The notes below the pieces were generated by a model that did not search any database, was not told the DNA's origin, and saw nothing but the letters and a program-made list of their open reading frames with translations. A stretch of DNA of 64,000 bases from JBFWRK01 sp050248955 (GTDB taxonomy: Bacteria > Actinomycetota > Acidimicrobiia > Acidimicrobiales > Ilumatobacteraceae), in assembly GCA_050248955.1 (NCBI GenBank), contig JBFWRK010000003.1, positions 62,001 to 126,000 on the forward strand. Direction: 5' to 3'. Below, in pieces: positions 23,702 through 31,412 of this stretch; position 1 is the stretch's first letter; the number at the start of each line of letters is the position of its first letter. The position numbers were made by a program, and so were the translations under genes.

Positions 23702-25393
23702 GTGGGCGCCGCCCGCACGCTCGCCGACTCGTACGTCGCCCACCTGTGCACGCTCGACCCCATTCGGGCGACCTACCTCGGCGTGCCCGGCTTCGACGGC
23801 GAGCTCCCCGACTTCTCGCCGACCGGCATCGCTGAACGAGCGGACCTGGCTCGCCAAACCCTGACGGCGCTCGACGGCCTCCCCGTCGAGGACGACGACG
23901 ACGGCGATCGCCGGTGCCGTGCACTGCTCGTCGATCGGCTGGGCCTCGAGATCGACCAGTTCGACGCGCAGGAGCACCTGCGTCCGTTGCGGATCATCGG
24001 GTCGCCGATCGGCGCCATCCGCTCGGCGTTCGACATGATGCCGAACGCGTCGGACGACGACTGGGCGAACATCGCCGCCCGACTCGAACAGGTGCCCGGT
24101 TCCTACCGGACGGTGCAGCTCTCCCTGGAAGTCGGACTCGAAGCCGGCATCTTCGCCGCACCCCGGCAGGCGCTGGCCTGCGCCGACCAGGTGGCGACCT
24201 GGGCGGGACTCGAGGGCGGGCATCCGTGGTTCGGCCGGTACGTGGAAGGCGCCCCGGATGCGTTCCGGCGGCGCCTCGACCATGCGGCCTCGATGGCGAC
24301 CGCGTCCCTCGCCGAGCTGGCCGCTTGGCTCCGCGAGGTGTACGTCCCAGCCGCGGCGGACACCCCCGACGGCGTCGGGGCCGAACGGTACGCGCTCGGC
24401 ATGCGCGCGTTCCTCGGGTCGCGCACTGACGCCGAAGAGGCGTACTCGTGGGCGTGGGACGAGCTCGCCCGGATCGAGGACGAGATGGCGTCGGTCGCGG
24501 GCGCGGTCCTGCCGGGCTCGTCGATCGACGAGGCGATGACGCACCTCGACGCCCGCGGCGCGGCGATCGAGGGCGAGGACGCACTCCAGCGCTGGCTGCA
24601 GGATCTGATGGACGAAACGGTCGCCGCGCTCGACGGGACCCACTTCGACCTGGCCCCGCCGCTGCGGACCGTCGAGGCGATGATCGCGCCGCCCGGTACT
24701 GCTGCTGCGCAGTACTACACCGCGCCGACGGCGGACTTCAGCCGTCCGGGGCGGACCTGGTACCCGACCATGGGCCGGTCCAGGTTCCCGATCTGGAGCG
24801 AGATCAGCACCTGCTACCACGAGGGCGTACCCGGCCACCACCTGCAGCTCGCGCAGTGGGTCTACGTCGCGCCCGAGCTGTCGCGGTTCCAGTGCAGCAC
24901 CTCCGTCAGCGGCAACATCGAGGGATGGGCGCTCTACGCGGAGCGCCTGATGGACGAGCTCGGTTACCTTGTCGACCCCGGCTTCCGCCTCGGTTACCTC
25001 GTCGGCCAGCAGCTGCGCGCCACCAGGGTGATCGTCGACATCGGCATGCACCTCTCGCTGGCGATCCCGGGAGGTCAACCGTTCCATCCCGGCGAGCGCT
25101 GGACACCGGAGCTCGGTCGGGAGTTCCTCGGGCTCCACGCCGGCAAGGACGGGCAGTTCCTGGACAGCGAATGGGTCCGTTACCTCGGTTGGCCCGGCCA
25201 GGCGATCAGCTACAAGCTCGGCGAGCGGGTCTGGCTCGCCGGGCGGGCTGAGGCGCAACGCCGCGCCGCTGTCGCGGGCACGACCTTCGATCCCCGGATC
25301 TGGCACATGGCGGCGCTCTCACTGGGCTCGACCGGCCTCGACGACCTCGCCGCCGAGCTCCCGCTCCTGCCGAGCACGAAACCGTCACGCTGA
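23702..25393 (+). CDS. DUF885 family protein (putative metallopeptidase)
   Basis: A 563-residue DUF885 protein. The family carries a zincin-like helix; here it reads YHEGVPGHHLQ (around residue 375), an HEGxPGHH motif analogous to HExxH, with further metal ligands expected in the NIEGWALYAERLMDELG block downstream, which is also conserved. It is the size expected for the family. No signal peptide is seen, although some relatives are lipoproteins. The GTG start lies one base after the upstream stop. Substrates of DUF885 proteins are largely unknown, so a peptidase role is provisional. Confidence 0.8.
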   Translation: MGAARTLADSYVAHLCTLDPIRATYLGVPGFDGELPDFSPTGIAERADLARQTLTALDGLPVEDDDDGDRRCRALLVDRLGLEIDQFDAQEHLRPLRIIGSPIGAIRSAFDMMPNASDDDWANIAARLEQVPGSYRTVQLSLEVGLEAGIFAAPRQALACADQVATWAGLEGGHPWFGRYVEGAPDAFRRRLDHAASMATASLAELAAWLREVYVPAAADTPDGVGAERYALGMRAFLGSRTDAEEAYSWAWDELARIEDEMASVAGAVLPGSSIDEAMTHLDARGAAIEGEDALQRWLQDLMDETVAALDGTHFDLAPPLRTVEAMIAPPGTAAAQYYTAPTADFSRPGRTWYPTMGRSRFPIWSEISTCYHEGVPGHHLQLAQWVYVAPELSRFQCSTSVSGNIEGWALYAERLMDELGYLVDPGFRLGYLVGQQLRATRVIVDIGMHLSLAIPGGQPFHPGERWTPELGREFLGLHAGKDGQFLDSEWVRYLGWPGQAISYKLGERVWLAGRAEAQRRAAVAGTTFDPRIWHMAALSLGSTGLDDLAAELPLLPSTKPSR

Positions 25394-25419
25394 CGTCACC
25401 CGAAAGGGTCGAACTGCCC

Positions 25420-25448
25420 TTCACACGCCGTGGTGGCTGGGATACCGT
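25420..25448 (+). promoter_or_regulatory. Promoter with -35 TTCACA and -10 TACCGT, 17-bp spacer
   Basis: TTCACA (25420-25425) and TACCGT (25443-25448) stand 17 bases apart, the ideal spacing for the housekeeping sigma factor. The predicted start is ~45 bases before the small basic gene, which has a good ribosome-binding site. Confidence 0.55.
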
Positions 25449-25498
25449 TCGCATCAAGGGGAGCTCAGTGACCACCGAAGGCGTAACGGGAGGTATTC

Positions 25499-25816
25499 AT
25501 GAGCAACAGGCATCGCTCGCAAGAGCTCGCAGCACCGGCCAAGGTCGAGCAGCGGGCACATGCACGGGGCGAGCGTCACCGCATCAGCAGTGAGCTCCAT
25601 GCAGTGGCGAACTTGGTGACCGGCGGTACCGAGCCGGACGACACCCATGAGCCCGGGGCAGCCTGGAAGCCAGTACACCGACACGACCCCGAGAAAGCGA
25701 AGGCGTTGTCACGCAGGATCCGACTACGGCACTGGAAGCAGAAGGCGTGGAAGCGGCGGACCACCGCCAGGAAGGCGAAGGCGCAGGCGATGCGCCTCGC
25801 GACCGACGAGAGCTGA
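25499..25816 (+). CDS. Small basic hypothetical protein
   Basis: A 105-residue protein with no recognised domain. The C-terminal half is very basic (RRIRLRHWKQKAWKRRTTARKAKAQAM split by few acidic residues), which would suit nucleic-acid or membrane-surface binding. The N-terminal part is polar and His-rich. Evidence for a real gene: a strong GGGAGG site 7 bases before the ATG, a well-spaced promoter upstream and a hairpin terminator directly downstream. Unlike many neighbours it has a classical leader, so it may be strongly or differently expressed. Confidence 0.6.
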   Translation: MSNRHRSQELAAPAKVEQRAHARGERHRISSELHAVANLVTGGTEPDDTHEPGAAWKPVHRHDPEKAKALSRRIRLRHWKQKAWKRRTTARKAKAQAMRLATDES

Positions 25817-25839
25817 GCCAGGCGTCAGGACGAGACCGT

Positions 25840-25863
25840 GGGGGTCGGCTCCGGCCGGCCCCC
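25840..25863. terminator. Hairpin between convergent genes
   Basis: GGGGGTCGGC and GCCGGCCCCC form a 10-bp stem (one G-T pair) around TCCG, between the ends of the small basic gene and the GNAT gene. Confidence 0.6.
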
Positions 25864-25873
25864 GTCCGTCCGA

Positions 25874-26506
25874 TCACAACCAGTTGGCGGTGAGCTCCGC
25901 CCGGCGGGCGACCCATTCCTCGATCGTCATCGCGTAGCGGACGTGGTCTTCCCACGTCCCGGCGATCTCGAGGTAGCGCAGGGCGACCCCTTCGTTGCGG
26001 ACCTGCAGCTTCTCGACCACCCGGCGGCTGTTCGTGTTGCGCGGGATGATGCAGATCTCGAGGCGGTGCAGTCGGAGCTCGTCGAACGCGAACCGCATCA
26101 CCGTGACGACCGCCTCCGGGGTGTAGCTCCGCCCGGCGCGCGCCTCGTCGATCCAGTAGCCGACCGTCGCCGACTGCAGCGCACCGCGCTGGACGTTGTT
26201 GATGTTGATCTCGCCGACGAACACGTTGTCGACGAAGATGCCGAACGCGTACGACTGGCCCTGCTGGCGCTCGCGGTCCCTCGCGCTGCAGCGCGCCGAG
26301 AACGTGTCGCGGTCGCGAGAAGGATCGGGCATCGCTACCGGCCGCAGCGGCTCCCACTTGAGGAGCCAGTCCTCGTTGCGCCGGCGCACCTCGCTCCATG
26401 CGGCGAAGTCCGGCGGCACGAGCGGGCGGAGCATGATCCGGCGCCCGTAGAGGCGAAGCGACGCGGCTACCGGTTGGGAGGGATGGCTGAGCGGTCGGCG
26501 GTCCAT
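25874..26506 (-). CDS. GNAT acetyltransferase, RimJ/RimL-like
   Basis: A 210-residue N-acetyltransferase. The GNAT core is visible: IMLRPLVPPDFAAW at the start, FGIFVDNVFVGEININN beta strands, the ATVGYWIDEARAGRSYTPEAV acetyl-CoA loop region and RLEICIIPRNTNSRRVVEKL, typical of the RimJ/RimL branch that acetylates protein N termini or small amines. Its ATG begins one base after the ppx stop, so it is the last gene of a long minus-strand unit. The target is unknown. Confidence 0.85.
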   Translation of the reverse strand: MDRRPLSHPSQPVAASLRLYGRRIMLRPLVPPDFAAWSEVRRRNEDWLLKWEPLRPVAMPDPSRDRDTFSARCSARDRERQQGQSYAFGIFVDNVFVGEININNVQRGALQSATVGYWIDEARAGRSYTPEAVVTVMRFAFDELRLHRLEICIIPRNTNSRRVVEKLQVRNEGVALRYLEIAGTWEDHVRYAMTIEEWVARRAELTANWL

Positions 26507-26507
26507 G

Positions 26508-27440
26508 TCACTGCGCGTCTTCGAGGAGCTCGGCGGCCACGCCGTCGAGGATGCCACGGGTGGAGACGATGATCTCAGGCAGTTGCAGCCGGCGCATCAC
26601 CGCCACCAGCACGCAGCAGCCGCCCACGATCACGTCGGCGCGCTCCTTCGGGAGCCCCGGGTTGTGCACACGATCGACCAGTGCCTCGGTCGCCAACGTC
26701 CGGAACACGTCTTCCGCCGCGTCGCGGGTGAGCCGGAAGCCGTCGATGCGGGACGCGTCGAACCGGGCCAGCCCGAGCTCGACGGCGGCGACGACGGTGA
26801 TCGTGCCGGCGATCCCGACGAACGTCGGGTGCTCGAGCAGGCCGGGGAGCTCGCGCACGACGTCATCGAGGTGGTCGGTGACCAGGCCGAGCGCGTTCGT
26901 GAGCTCCTCGGGACGAGGGGGATCGCCGCGCAGCAGTTGTTCGGTGATGCGCACGGCGCCGACATCGATCGAGATCGCCTGACGCGAGTCGTCGTCGCCG
27001 AGCATGAGCTCGGTCGAGCCGCCACCGATGTCGAGCACGGCCCACGGCGGATCGTGCTTCCCGCGGACCAGGGCGACCGCACCGGCGAAGGCGAGCCGGC
27101 CCTCCTCGTCGCCGCTCAGCAGCTCGGGCCGCACGCCGAGCGCAGCCTCGGCCAGGTCGAAGAACTCCTCGCGGTTCGCCGCGTCGCGGGCGGCACTGGT
27201 CGCGACGGCACGCACGACGCCGACGCCACGGCCGTCGATCTCGGCGCGGTAGTCGGCGAGTTGGTCGACGGTCCTCGCGATCGCCTCCGGCGCGAGGCGC
27301 CGCGCCGAGTCGACGCCGGCACCGAGCCGGGTCACCTCGATGCGTCGGACGACCGGGCCGTCAGCGTTCGCGACGAGCAGGTTCGTGGAGTTCGTGCCGA
27401 TGTCGATCGCGGCAACGGCACGGGCGCCGGGCACGCTCAC
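26508..27440 (-). CDS. ppx: Exopolyphosphatase / Ppx-GppA family phosphatase
   Basis: Removes terminal phosphate from polyphosphate or (p)ppGpp-related substrates. The 310-residue single-core form is like mycobacterial Ppx2. The ASKHA nucleotide-fold motifs are AAIDIGTNSTNLLVA at the N terminus, AVLDIGGGSTELMLG at mid-protein and GIAGTITVVAAVELG later. The GTG start at 27440 overlaps the DUF501 stop by four bases (GTGA). The DUF501-ppx pair is a conserved actinobacterial neighbour set that normally continues to ftsB and eno; here those lie 21 kb away. Confidence 0.9.
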   Translation of the reverse strand: MSVPGARAVAAIDIGTNSTNLLVANADGPVVRRIEVTRLGAGVDSARRLAPEAIARTVDQLADYRAEIDGRGVGVVRAVATSAARDAANREEFFDLAEAALGVRPELLSGDEEGRLAFAGAVALVRGKHDPPWAVLDIGGGSTELMLGDDDSRQAISIDVGAVRITEQLLRGDPPRPEELTNALGLVTDHLDDVVRELPGLLEHPTFVGIAGTITVVAAVELGLARFDASRIDGFRLTRDAAEDVFRTLATEALVDRVHNPGLPKERADVIVGGCCVLVAVMRRLQLPEIIVSTRGILDGVAAELLEDAQ

Positions 27441-27895
27441 GGCGTCGTCTCGTGGCTGTGCGCCAGCCGGGCTGCGACCCACGCACCCACCGGGTCGTCG
27501 CCGCCGGCCAGGTGCCAGGCGTAGTGGGCGTGGAGGCACTTGACCCCGACTCGTGTGCCGCCGACACCGCCACTCGGCGCCGGGCCGGCGTGGCCGGGCG
27601 GTAGCGCAGCGTCGCGTTCGGCCGCGTAGCGACGGTGGCACTCGGCGATCGCCTCGAGGCCGATCTCGTGCTCGGCACGGTCGACACCGCCCTCCGCCTC
27701 GAGCCTGCTCACCGCGGTCGTCTCCGCGCGACCGATCAACCAGTACCGCGTCGGCATCGGCGTGCCGTCGGGGAGCAGGGGGGCGTTGCGGATGACGACC
27801 GGCGATCCCGCGGCATCACGGACGACCACGTCGTAGGCGCCCTGCGGTGCCCTGCCGAGGAGCTGGCGGACCCGCGTTGCGTCGGTGTCCTCCAC
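27437..27895 (-). CDS. DUF501 domain protein
   Basis: A 152-residue conserved actinobacterial protein of unknown function. Typical features are the VVVRDAAGSPVVIRNAPLLPDG block, PTRYWLIG, and the late GVKCLHAHYAWHLAGGDDPVG, in which Cys-His-His residues could bind metal. It is coupled to ppx by a GTGA overlap and begins 8 bases after the CoxG-like gene stops. Its association with FtsB and Ppx in other actinomycetes suggests a role in growth or phosphate control, but no activity is established. Confidence 0.88.
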   Translation of the reverse strand: MEDTDATRVRQLLGRAPQGAYDVVVRDAAGSPVVIRNAPLLPDGTPMPTRYWLIGRAETTAVSRLEAEGGVDRAEHEIGLEAIAECHRRYAAERDAALPPGHAGPAPSGGVGGTRVGVKCLHAHYAWHLAGGDDPVGAWVAARLAHSHETTP

Positions 27896-27903
27896 CGTGG
27901 CGC

Positions 27904-28674
27904 TCAGGACCGGCGGCGGCGAAGGAGGAAGTAGAGGACGATCGCGAGCAGGGCGAGCGGGGCGAGGCGCTTCAACACGGTCCCTCCGGCGGTTTCGAGC
28001 AGGTCGATCGGCTCGACAGGCTTGCCTTCGATGGTGCGAACGGTCGGCGCCGAGGTCGCCGCGGCTGCTGGCGCGGCGGTCGGCTCGGCCGTTGCCGCCG
28101 GGGTGATCGTGGCGTCAGCGGCCATGGCTGCGCCGGCCACCGGAGCCGCCACGGCAGCGGACTCGGCGGTACTGAGCGTCGCGCTCGCCTTCGCTTCGGC
28201 GTCGCCGGACACGGCGCCGGCGAGCGGCTCGTTCAGCACCGTCGTCTCGAGGTTGTGGACGAATTGCTTGAGCAACTTGTCGCTGACATCCGCCAGGGCG
28301 CCCCGGCCGAACTGGGCGACCTTGCCGGTGATCGTCAGGTCCGTGGTGACGGTGCACTTGGTCGACGTCTCGCTGACCGATTCGAGCTGCGCGGTGATGA
28401 TCGCCGACGCGTTCCCCTTGCCGCCGGTGTCGCGGCCTTCGGCCTTGAGCGACGCTCGGTGCCCGTCCTCGTCGCGCTCGAGGAAGTGCGCCTGCCCCTT
28501 GAACTGCGCCGTGATCGGGCCGACCTTCACCTTGACGAGCCCGCGGTACGTCTCGCCCTCGATCTCGGTGAGCTGCGCGCCTGGCATGCAGGGGGCGATC
28601 TTCTCGAGGTCGGTGAGCGTCGCCCACGTCTCGCTGATCGGCGCGTTCACGGTGAAGTCGTTGACGAGTTCCAT
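27904..28674 (-). CDS. CoxG-like SRPBCC protein with C-terminal membrane anchor
   Basis: A 256-residue protein of the carbon monoxide dehydrogenase subunit G (CoxG) family. The SRPBCC domain fills residues 1-~145 (MELVNDFTVNAPISETWATL, PCMPGAQLTEIEGETYRG, VKVGPITAQFKG). An Ala/Thr-rich linker and a single C-terminal TM helix with an Arg-rich end (LAIVLYFLLRRRRS) follow. CoxG proteins help dock molybdenum hydroxylases to the membrane. It overlaps the MocA-like gene by 28 bases. The hydroxylase subunit genes lie 10 kb away on the same strand. Confidence 0.87.
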   Translation of the reverse strand: MELVNDFTVNAPISETWATLTDLEKIAPCMPGAQLTEIEGETYRGLVKVKVGPITAQFKGQAHFLERDEDGHRASLKAEGRDTGGKGNASAIITAQLESVSETSTKCTVTTDLTITGKVAQFGRGALADVSDKLLKQFVHNLETTVLNEPLAGAVSGDAEAKASATLSTAESAAVAAPVAGAAMAADATITPAATAEPTAAPAAAATSAPTVRTIEGKPVEPIDLLETAGGTVLKRLAPLALLAIVLYFLLRRRRS

Positions 28675-29243
28675 CGTTGGAGATCCTCGAGTGTGTCGAT
28701 GTCCGCGGGATTGCCCTGGCAGGCTACTTCCACGACGCGATCGGGGTGCACTTGCATCGCGGCCCTGCCACCGACGTCCCCGGTGCGCGGCACGGCATCC
28801 CACATCCCGCTGGCGAGTTTCACCGGGTTGCCGCGGCGTCCGCCGTACGTGGCGACGACGATGTCGCCCGGGCAGGCGCTGACCGCTCGCCACGCCGACG
28901 CGGGGATGAACGGTTGGTCGGCGGGCCCGAGCGTCACTGCCTCGAGCCCGAGGTCACGGGCATGGTCGAACGCGACGTGGATCGTGGTGGCCATGCCGCC
29001 GCGCCAGCCGTCGTTGCGCAGCACGACGACATCGGCGCCGACCGAGGGTGCCTCGTCGACGAGCCGGCCCCACACGATCCACGGCTGCAGCCCCGCGGCG
29101 CGGATCGCGTCGAGTCCCCATTCGAACAGCCGGCGCCCGCGGACCACGGTCAGCAACTTGTGCTCCGGGCCGGCGAAGCGACTGCCGGTGCCGCCGGCGA
29201 GAAGCACACCGACCGCTGATGAATGACCGCGTACGGTGCTCAT
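28647..29243 (-). CDS. MocA-like molybdenum cofactor cytidylyltransferase / NTP-transferase
   Basis: A 198-residue nucleotidyltransferase. The N-terminal VGVLLAGGTGSRFAGPEHKLL is the MobA/MocA-type NTP loop, and LGPADQPFIPASAW corresponds to the metal-binding DxP region of MocA. MocA adds CMP to molybdopterin for xanthine dehydrogenase-type enzymes, which suits the nearby hydroxylase genes. A strong GGAGGG site precedes the ATG. First gene of a run MocA-CoxG-DUF501-ppx-GNAT on the minus strand. A purely sugar-nucleotide role cannot be excluded by sequence alone. Confidence 0.82.
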   Translation of the reverse strand: MSTVRGHSSAVGVLLAGGTGSRFAGPEHKLLTVVRGRRLFEWGLDAIRAAGLQPWIVWGRLVDEAPSVGADVVVLRNDGWRGGMATTIHVAFDHARDLGLEAVTLGPADQPFIPASAWRAVSACPGDIVVATYGGRRGNPVKLASGMWDAVPRTGDVGGRAAMQVHPDRVVEVACQGNPADIDTLEDLQRWNSSTTSP

Positions 29244-29301
29244 CTTGACCCTCCGCGTCGAGGTCGACCGGCCTAGATATGACAGAACGATGACGAAAGA
29301 G

Positions 29302-29331
29302 TTGCATTCCGTCGCAACATGTCGATACGGT
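29302..29331 (+). promoter_or_regulatory. Candidate promoter of the NlpC/P60 gene
   Basis: TTGCAT (29302-29307) and TACGGT (29326-29331) are separated by 18 bases in a locally AT-rich stretch, leaving a ~140-base leader before the gene. Confidence 0.4.
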
Positions 29332-29337
29332 TACAGA

Positions 29338-29462
29338 CAGTACTCGTACCTCTGGTTGGGGAACCAGGAAGGCGCTCTCGTACGGCGCCCGGTCCGAGTG
29401 GAAGCGAATCCCTGACTCGTAGATCCCGCTCCGTGCCAGAAACGGCTCGGGATCGCCCACCC
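29338..29462 (+). promoter_or_regulatory. Structured leader, possible c-di-AMP (ydaO/yuaA-type) riboswitch
   Basis: The leader of the NlpC/P60 gene carries TGGTTGGGGAACCAGG, then a hairpin GGCGC / GCGCC, then AAGCGAATCC, then an ATCCCG / CGGGAT pairing. GGGGAACC followed by a hairpin and (G)GAATC is reminiscent of the ydaO class, which in actinomycetes commonly controls NlpC/P60 and other wall hydrolases. Not all consensus blocks could be placed by eye, so this is only a candidate. Confidence 0.33.
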
Positions 29463-29477
29463 GGAGGTCCCCCACAC

Positions 29478-30137
29478 ATGCGTTTCAGCCGTCGTGCGCT
29501 TGCCCAGGCTGCAATCGTGACCATCTCGCTGACCGGCGCCGCTGCGTGCACCCCGGGTCAGCTCCCCGTCCCGCTGGCCTCCGTGCTGGCGAGCGGCGCA
29601 ACGTCGTCCGATGCCGAACCGACCACCGGTCCGATGTCCGACGCGATCGTCGCCGACGCCGTCTCGGCGCTCGGCGCACTCCGTACCGGCGACAGCAGCG
29701 CGCTCAGCGCGGCGCTGGACCCCCTCGCCACCGAGGTCGGTGCCCGGGCTGGGATCGATCCCACCGAGCTCGTCCGGGTCTGGCGAGCGACCGACGGCAC
29801 CCGGATGACCGCCGTGCTCTCGGCGCTCTCGCAGGTCGGCGTCAACTACCGGTACGCCGCAGCGTCCCCGGGCAAGGCGTTCGACTGCTCGGGCCTCGTC
29901 AGCTGGGCGTGGTCGCAAGCCGGCGTCGCGCTGCCGGCGCAGTCGAAGCAGATGATCAACACCACGGTGAAGAAGGACCTCGCCGCGGCCCTGCCGGGCG
30001 ACGTGTTCTGGTACCCCGGGCACGTCAGCCTCGCGCTCGGTGTCGGTGAGGCCTTCGTCCACGCTCCGTACCGCGGGCGCACGATCGAGGTTCGGGCGGC
30101 ATCGTCGCGCCGGGTCGTGGTCGGCACCCCGGTCTGA
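29478..30137 (+). CDS. Secreted NlpC/P60 cell-wall peptidase
   Basis: A 219-residue exported endopeptidase that would cut peptidoglycan stem peptides. Signal region MRFSRRALAQAAIVTISLTGAAAC ends at Cys24, which could be a lipobox of relaxed form. The catalytic domain occupies the C-terminal half: nucleophile Cys137 in AFDCSGLVSW, His182 in YPGHVSLALG and third residue His195 in VHAPYRG. An Ala/Asp-rich spacer joins the two. A GGAGG site lies 10 bases before the ATG. Transcribed alone behind a long structured leader. Confidence 0.88.
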   Translation: MRFSRRALAQAAIVTISLTGAAACTPGQLPVPLASVLASGATSSDAEPTTGPMSDAIVADAVSALGALRTGDSSALSAALDPLATEVGARAGIDPTELVRVWRATDGTRMTAVLSALSQVGVNYRYAAASPGKAFDCSGLVSWAWSQAGVALPAQSKQMINTTVKKDLAAALPGDVFWYPGHVSLALGVGEAFVHAPYRGRTIEVRAASSRRVVVGTPV

Positions 30138-30160
30138 GACCGGCGACGGGCGGGCTCGCT

Positions 30161-30260
30161 CGCCAGTCCCGTCCCTCCCCGTTCTCTGCTCCTCCCCGGT
30201 CGCGACTTGTCCGGCCGCGAGCAGAGATCGGTGGAGGCGACGCGTTCGAGCAGAGAACCG
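30161..30260. repeat. Palindromic intergenic repeat, copy C (short form)
   Basis: GTTCTCTGCTC (30181-30191) and GAGCAGAGAAC (30248-30258) are perfect 11-bp inverted arms. The preceding CCAGTCCCG and CTCCCCG blocks match copy B at 48454. It fills the space between convergent NlpC/P60 and XdhC genes and could serve as a terminator there. It lacks the ~100 bases that follow the palindrome in the longer copies. Confidence 0.7.
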
Positions 30261-30297
30261 GCGCGACCGCGAGTGGTACCGAATCCACCGGGCGTCC

Positions 30298-31101
30298 TCA
30301 GGCGTGGATCGGGCCGGCCGCGTCGCGCAGCGACGGCGTCGCCCGTCCCGTGCGGCGAGCGATGATCTCCGCGCAGATCGACACCGCCGTCTCCTCTGGC
30401 GTCCGGGCACCGAGATCGAGCCCGATCGGCGACATCAGCCGCGCGAGGTCGGCCGGTTCGGTGACGCCTGCCTCGGCGAGCCGCTCCATTCGCTTGGCGT
30501 GGGTGGTGCGCGACCCCATCACGCCGATGTAGCCGACCCGCGTCGCGAGCGCGCCCTGCACCGCCGGGACGTCGAACTTCGGATCGTGGGTCAGGATGCA
30601 GACAGCGTCACGCGGTCCCAGCTCCACGCCGCGTTCGGCGAACATCGGTCCCGGCCACGTCACGCGCACCTCGTCCGCCATCGGGAACCGGCGCTTCGTG
30701 GCGAAGATCTCGCGCGCGTCGCACACCGTCACGCGATACCCGAGGATCTTCGCCACCTTGGCGAGCGCAGCGGTGAAGTCGACGGCGCCGAACACCCACA
30801 TCTGGGGCGGCGGTGCGTAGCTCTCGACGAACACGCTCACGGTCGGCGTGTCCGCGAGGTCCTCGGGAGTCGACTGGCCCTGCGGTCCGTAGTGCCGAAC
30901 ACCCGTGCGTCCGGCTTCGAGCTCGGCGAGACCGTCACGATGCACGATCCGGTCGAGCTCGGCATCACCCAGCGAGCCGAGAGCGGTGCCGTCCGGCTCA
31001 ATGAGCAGCTTGTTGCCCACCCCAGGCCCGTCGATGACCGTCGCCAGCGCGACGGGCGCGGCGGCACGGATCCGATCGCGGAGCCGCTCGTAGATCACCA
31101 T
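30298..31101 (-). CDS. XdhC-family Moco insertion/maturation protein, C-terminal (Rossmann) part
   Basis: A 267-residue protein of the XdhC/CoxF group. XdhC proteins bind molybdenum cofactor, protect it during sulfuration and hand it to xanthine dehydrogenase-type enzymes. The XdhC Rossmann domain is clear (MWVFGAVDFTAALAKVAKILGYRVTVCD), as are AVCILTHDPKFDVPAV and YIGVMGSRTTHAKRMERL. The N-terminal ~90 residues are a second small domain. It overlaps the partner gene encoding the CoxI-type N-terminal domain by 7 bases; in many organisms the two parts are one protein. Confidence 0.87.
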   Translation of the reverse strand: MVIYERLRDRIRAAAPVALATVIDGPGVGNKLLIEPDGTALGSLGDAELDRIVHRDGLAELEAGRTGVRHYGPQGQSTPEDLADTPTVSVFVESYAPPPQMWVFGAVDFTAALAKVAKILGYRVTVCDAREIFATKRRFPMADEVRVTWPGPMFAERGVELGPRDAVCILTHDPKFDVPAVQGALATRVGYIGVMGSRTTHAKRMERLAEAGVTEPADLARLMSPIGLDLGARTPEETAVSICAEIIARRTGRATPSLRDAAGPIHA

Positions 31102-31412
31102 GTGAGCGGCTCGATGAACAGGTGGATGATGCCGCCACAGGTCAGGCCGACGGCGAACGCCTCGTCGTCCGAGTAGCCGAACGTCACGAGCCTGGGCCGA
31201 CCGTCGCCCTGCAGGATCTCGAGCGCCTCGCTGACGACCGCACCCTCGACGCAGCCGCCGCTGACCGAGCCGGCGACCTCGCCGTCCTCGGACACCGCCA
31301 TCGCCGCTCCCGGCTCGCGCGGGCTCGATCCCTCGATGTCGACGACGCGCGCGATGGCGAGGCGCTTGCCGCCGGCGCGCCAGCGCTCGATGTCGTCCAG
31401 GATCTCACGCAC
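31095..31412 (-). CDS. XdhC/CoxI N-terminal domain protein
   Basis: A 105-residue stand-alone version of the XdhC_CoxI domain: VVDIEGSSPREPGAAMAVS, GSVSGGCVEGAVVSEALE with the conserved GGCVE cysteine, and GLTCGGIIHLFIEPL with the second conserved cysteine region. It acts with the XdhC Rossmann protein in delivering sulfurated molybdenum cofactor. It overlaps genes on both sides (8 bases with CoxE, 7 with XdhC), so translation is tightly coupled. Confidence 0.87.
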   Translation of the reverse strand: MREILDDIERWRAGGKRLAIARVVDIEGSSPREPGAAMAVSEDGEVAGSVSGGCVEGAVVSEALEILQGDGRPRLVTFGYSDDEAFAVGLTCGGIIHLFIEPLTW

